From assembly GCA_033220425.1 (NCBI GenBank), contig CM065651.1:1488001-1552000 (forward strand): a stretch of 64,000 bases of DNA, read 5' to 3'. Positions 61,584-64,000 of the stretch are shown piece by piece; within the stretch, counting starts at the first letter, position 1; the number at the start of each line of letters is the position of its first letter. Under the pieces are notes generated by a model that had not been told where the DNA came from, searched no databases, and saw only the letters and a list, made by a program, of their open reading frames with translations. This DNA is from Lepraria neglecta. Lineage: Eukaryota > Ascomycota > Lecanoromycetes > Lecanorales > Stereocaulaceae. The position numbers and the translations under genes were made by a program.

Positions 61584-62539
61584 TCATTTCAGGAGGCCAA
61601 CAAACTGGTCCATCCCCATTCGCTCCGCCATCTTGAAGGGGGATCCAGCCAGTCCAACAGGCTTATGAGGATCCGCGCCTCTCTGCAGGAGAAATTTCAC
61701 CTTTGCGAGGGACTGGGCCCTGATGGCGTAATGTAGGGGCGTCCCAATCATGCAATTTTTTCTCACCTCATCGGTTGCATTGACATCATAGCCGGCTTCT
61801 ATCAGATGAGCCATCATCGGTATTCGCTCATCATCCATGCCACTGCCTGCCGCGCTGTGTAGAGGAGTGCTGTTCGCCTTCATTGCCGCGTGTTTGAGCA
61901 ACAGATCGAAAACCGCTATGCTGGATGTACTTGCCGCCACGTTCAAACAGGCGCTAGAGGTGGTAGTGAAAGCGTTCCTAAAAGAGAGATCGGATGATTG
62001 AGGAGCCGGGTCGAGTTGTGCACCATGTTCAAGAAACCACTTGACCAGTTGCTCGTCGTCTAAAATGTTTCTGTTATGTGGCACTAGTCAGCGAGCGGAG
62101 CGCATATGTTGAAATAAGCTCAAAAAGACTCAGCATGACTGGAATATTCTTGCTTTACTTACGTCAGAACAGTCCTATCCCCTATGACGGGAGCGTTGAT
62201 GTCCCATCCATGCTCCAGCAGGAGTTGGAAGATGGGTAGGGATTTCACCTGTGCCGCTGCCATTGGGACAGTCCGATCGATTGCGGCACCTTTGTTCAGG
62301 AGGAACTCGACAATTTGAGTATTATTCTCGAAAACTGCAGCGCACAAGCCTTGGGTCAGATATTCTGGGCTGCGAGGTCTAGTATCGACAAGTTTGGCGA
62401 CGTTTGCGAGGACTCCAGATCGACAAGCTTGTTCGAATTGCCGATGCAACTCCATCGTCCAGGGGGGAATGCTGGGGCGAAGATACTTCGAGTCTGGAAG
62501 AGGCGCTCTTGCGGGCGGCATTGCGGGTGGTACTGACAT
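61584..62539 (-). CDS. Ankyrin-repeat protein, two exons
   Basis: Exon 1 is 62,539-62,163 and exon 2 is 62,070-61,584, joined by a 92-bp intron (62,162-62,071; donor GTAAGT, CTGAC branch site, acceptor ACAG), giving 287 residues. After a Pro-rich start (Met-Ser-Val-Pro-Pro-Ala-Met-Pro-Pro) come ankyrin repeats: Ile-Val-Glu-Phe-Leu-Leu-Asn-Lys-Gly-Ala; Phe-Gln-Leu-Leu-Leu-Glu-His-Gly; Leu-Val-Lys-Trp-Phe-Leu-Glu-His-Gly-Ala across the splice; Phe-Asp-Leu-Leu-Leu-Lys-His; Thr-Pro-Leu-His-Ser-Ala-Ala-Gly; and Gly-Thr-Pro-Leu-His-Tyr-Ala with Phe-Leu-Leu-Gln-Arg-Gly-Ala-Asp near the end. Ankyrin proteins mediate protein binding; no enzymatic domain is fused. Start, splice sites and stop are all intact, so it looks functional. 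The partner is unknown. Confidence 0.85.
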
Positions 62540-62818
62540 TTCGACTCCCTCTTGTGACTGTCCCTATGCTAACAAGCTCTCATAAAGATGAGGGAAAGGG
62601 TTGCTATATTATAGATGCAGTCGCTAAAGCACCGTTCTCGCACATAGAACTAGGCCGCAATCGTAATGCGAACAGTGTAGAGAAGGCGGGCACGGCGGGA
62701 TTGAACACGTCTTGGTATATGTAAGATCGACGGCGGCGGCAGCCAATCGATAGCCTCGGCGGCTGTTTCTGAGATGCGCGGAAGTCTAAAATCTAAAGTC
62801 TTCCATCTACTCTTTTTA
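62540..62818. other. Promoter side of the ankyrin gene; no separate gene
   Basis: About 280 bp between the ankyrin start and the TA-flanked element. Nothing recognisable beyond small GGCGG clusters near 62,730-62,765. Confidence 0.4.
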
Positions 62819-62820
62819 TA

Positions 62821-63639
62821 GGCCCCCCTTCCGCGTACACCCCAATTCTGTAGGCGTACACCCTATTATACTACGCGTACACCCCAGTATTCACTAGGCG
62901 TACACCCATTCCCATATACCAAATTTTTCAACATCAAAAACATCAAATTCTCGCCCACCCCCATCGCTATGAATCTACAACCGCCGCCAGAGCACTGGCT
63001 GGGATAAACACCGCCTTTACAGCAAGCCAGGTGGCTCGCGAAGAGGTGAATACTGAGGCTGACGCGTTCTTTGAAAGAGGAGGCACTACTATATCTACAC
63101 TGAGAGGAGGCACTGCTACATCTACACTGAGAGGGGGTGGAGGTGCTCCACCAAGCCAGAGAGCTCGACTGGGGCAGGCCTACGGTGGAGAGCGGGGCGG
63201 AGCTGGTGCTCCACCAAGCCAGCCAGCTCGACAGCGCCCTCAGAGTCAGCGCATTCGGGCGGTGGCGACAGCAGCGCTGAGGCTCACCCGCAGTGGGAGA
63301 GCTCGTGGCAACGAGTCGACGGTCAACATCTACGGTAGCTATGGGGTAGCATATGGGGGTGCTTACGACCCTGACGCATGGTAGCAAGCTTGTATGCAAA
63401 CTCCAACCAATCAGATCGTATGCTGTGAGAAAAGTTTTAGCTGCAAAGACGTCGTTTTTGAACGATTTGGACTGAATGGATCGATATCATATGTTCGGAA
63501 TTTTGTTAATCTGCGGCGAACGAGGTACCTCTGTTTAGGAGTAAATTGTATGGTAGATTATGTACCTCGTTCTGAGGGTGTACGCGTAGTATAATAGGGT
63601 GTACGCCTACAGAATTGGGGTGTACGCGGAAGGGGAGCC
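62821..63639. mobile_element. 819-bp TA-flanked DNA transposon (Tc1/mariner-like) with iterated 64-bp inverted ends
   Basis: The first and last 64 bp (62,821-62,884; 63,576-63,639) are inverse copies with one mismatch, and the element is bracketed by TA on both sides (62,819-62,820; 63,640-63,641), as for Tc1/mariner insertions. Each end is made of GCGTACACCC repeats spaced exactly 21 bp: four in the left end (near 62,833, 62,854, 62,875, 62,896) and three in the right. A plus-strand frame of 118 codons lies inside. No transposase is present, so it is non-autonomous. High identity of the ends suggests a recent insertion. Confidence 0.85.
63031..63384 (+). CDS. Small basic Gly/Arg-rich protein inside the TA-flanked element
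   Basis: The frame is open from upstream of 63,031 to the stop at 63,382-63,384. No ATG is in frame nearby, so the start is uncertain. It contains Thr-Thr-Ile-Ser-Thr-Leu-Arg-Gly-Gly and a repeat of it, two Gly-Ala-Pro-Pro-Ser-Gln segments, and a Gly/Tyr-rich end. The two repeats arise from short DNA duplications (ACTGAGAGG; GGTGCTCCACCAAGCCAG). It could be the remains of a transposase or a small element protein; no family fits. Confidence 0.3.
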   Translation: MAREEVNTEADAFFERGGTTISTLRGGTATSTLRGGGGAPPSQRARLGQAYGGERGGAGAPPSQPARQRPQSQRIRAVATAALRLTRSGRARGNESTVNIYGSYGVAYGGAYDPDAW

Positions 63640-63641
63640 TA

Positions 63642-63818
63642 GATATATTATCTAGATTTAGGATAACGACTATCCTCTACGCCTCCAGGTTCCGCTTCAT
63701 CTTGGAGATCTGCTGTTGAGTCATACCAGTACGGCCTACTATATCTTTGACTGTATCACCGCGGTCGAGATAGTGCTCGATATCGAAACATGTCTGAGAG
63801 CCTAGTAGGGGTGGCATT
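63642..63818 (-). pseudogene. Transposase N-terminal helix-turn-helix fragment
   Basis: From ATG at 63,818 the minus strand encodes about 48 residues with a helix-turn-helix look (Asp-Ile-Glu-His-Tyr-Leu, then Thr-Gly-Met-Thr-Gln-Gln-Gln-Ile-Ser-Lys-Met-Lys-Arg-Asn), as in the start of fungal Tc1/mariner-type transposases, then reaches a stop at about 63,681. Nothing of the catalytic domain follows; the TA-flanked element sits directly downstream. Confidence 0.4.
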
Positions 63819-64000
63819 TTGGCGGCGGCGAGGGTGGTAGGCGGCGACAGCGAGGGTAAGAGCTCCGCTTATGGGGGCAAAAGCAACACTATGCCAAGAG
63901 CTTCAATTTTGCCCGTTTGGGAACGATTCTGACTACTGGTGGTGGAGATCTAGTAAAAAGCCGACTTTGTTCAGATTTTAAAACCGCGCTACAACAGGTT
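63819..64000. other. Window end; 5' flank of the transposase fragment
   Basis: Ordinary sequence with a GGCGGCGG patch near 63,825-63,850. No gene is seen before the window ends. Confidence 0.4.

Overview
The window looks like a chromosome segment of a filamentous ascomycete (Pezizomycotina). Three things point there. Genes have short GT-AG introns of about 47-92 bp. HET, NACHT-WD40, ankyrin and DUF3435/FluG families typical of these fungi are present. Long stretches carry the mark of repeat-induced point mutation (RIP): CA and TG dinucleotides are almost gone, TA is in large excess, and Trp/Gln codons read as stops. An ice-binding protein of the DUF3494 family suggests a cold-adapted or lichen-associated fungus, but the species cannot be named from the sequence.

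Layout. 1-14,030 is a RIP-ruined repeat block with no intact gene; two related minus-strand Myb/SANT-like remnants lie in it. 14,031-17,030 is ordinary sequence with no gene I can support. 17,030-21,148 is an ice-binding locus: about 1.2 kb of upstream DNA, the ice-binding gene (frame broken at a G run), then a second copy of the upstream DNA that now leads into a HET-protein tail fragment. A 17-bp-rhythm minisatellite follows (21,560-21,885). 22,033-22,925 is the 3' part of an unidentified three-exon gene. 23,358-26,520 is a decayed DUF3435/FluG gene split by a 773-bp hAT-like element with a clean 8-bp target duplication.

26,750-36,435 is a NACHT-WD40 (HET-E-like) gene, RIP-mutated from just after its P-loop and split by a Ty3/gypsy chromovirus fossil (28,662-35,232) with 5-bp target duplications. 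37,200-39,990 is a second, heavily RIPed DUF3435 gene. 40,300-51,800 holds two related KDZ/Plavaka-type DNA transposon copies: one has a recognisable Plavaka transposase, and between the copies lies an SNF2-like helicase remnant on the opposite strand.

From about 52,330 the sequence is normal again: a 3-unit satellite, a 2.7-kb element with 88-bp inverted ends containing a smaller element, a small membrane-protein gene with one intron, a large secreted Ser/Thr-rich mosaic protein gene (three exons), a two-exon ankyrin gene, an 819-bp TA-flanked transposon with iterated inverted ends, and a transposase N-terminal fragment.

Functionally the window is mostly a transposon graveyard between small gene islands. 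The likely live genes are the ankyrin gene, the membrane-protein gene, possibly the secreted protein, and possibly the ice-binding protein if its frame break is an assembly error. A NACHT gene lying between two DUF3435 genes recalls the content of Starship elements, but no Starship ends were found.
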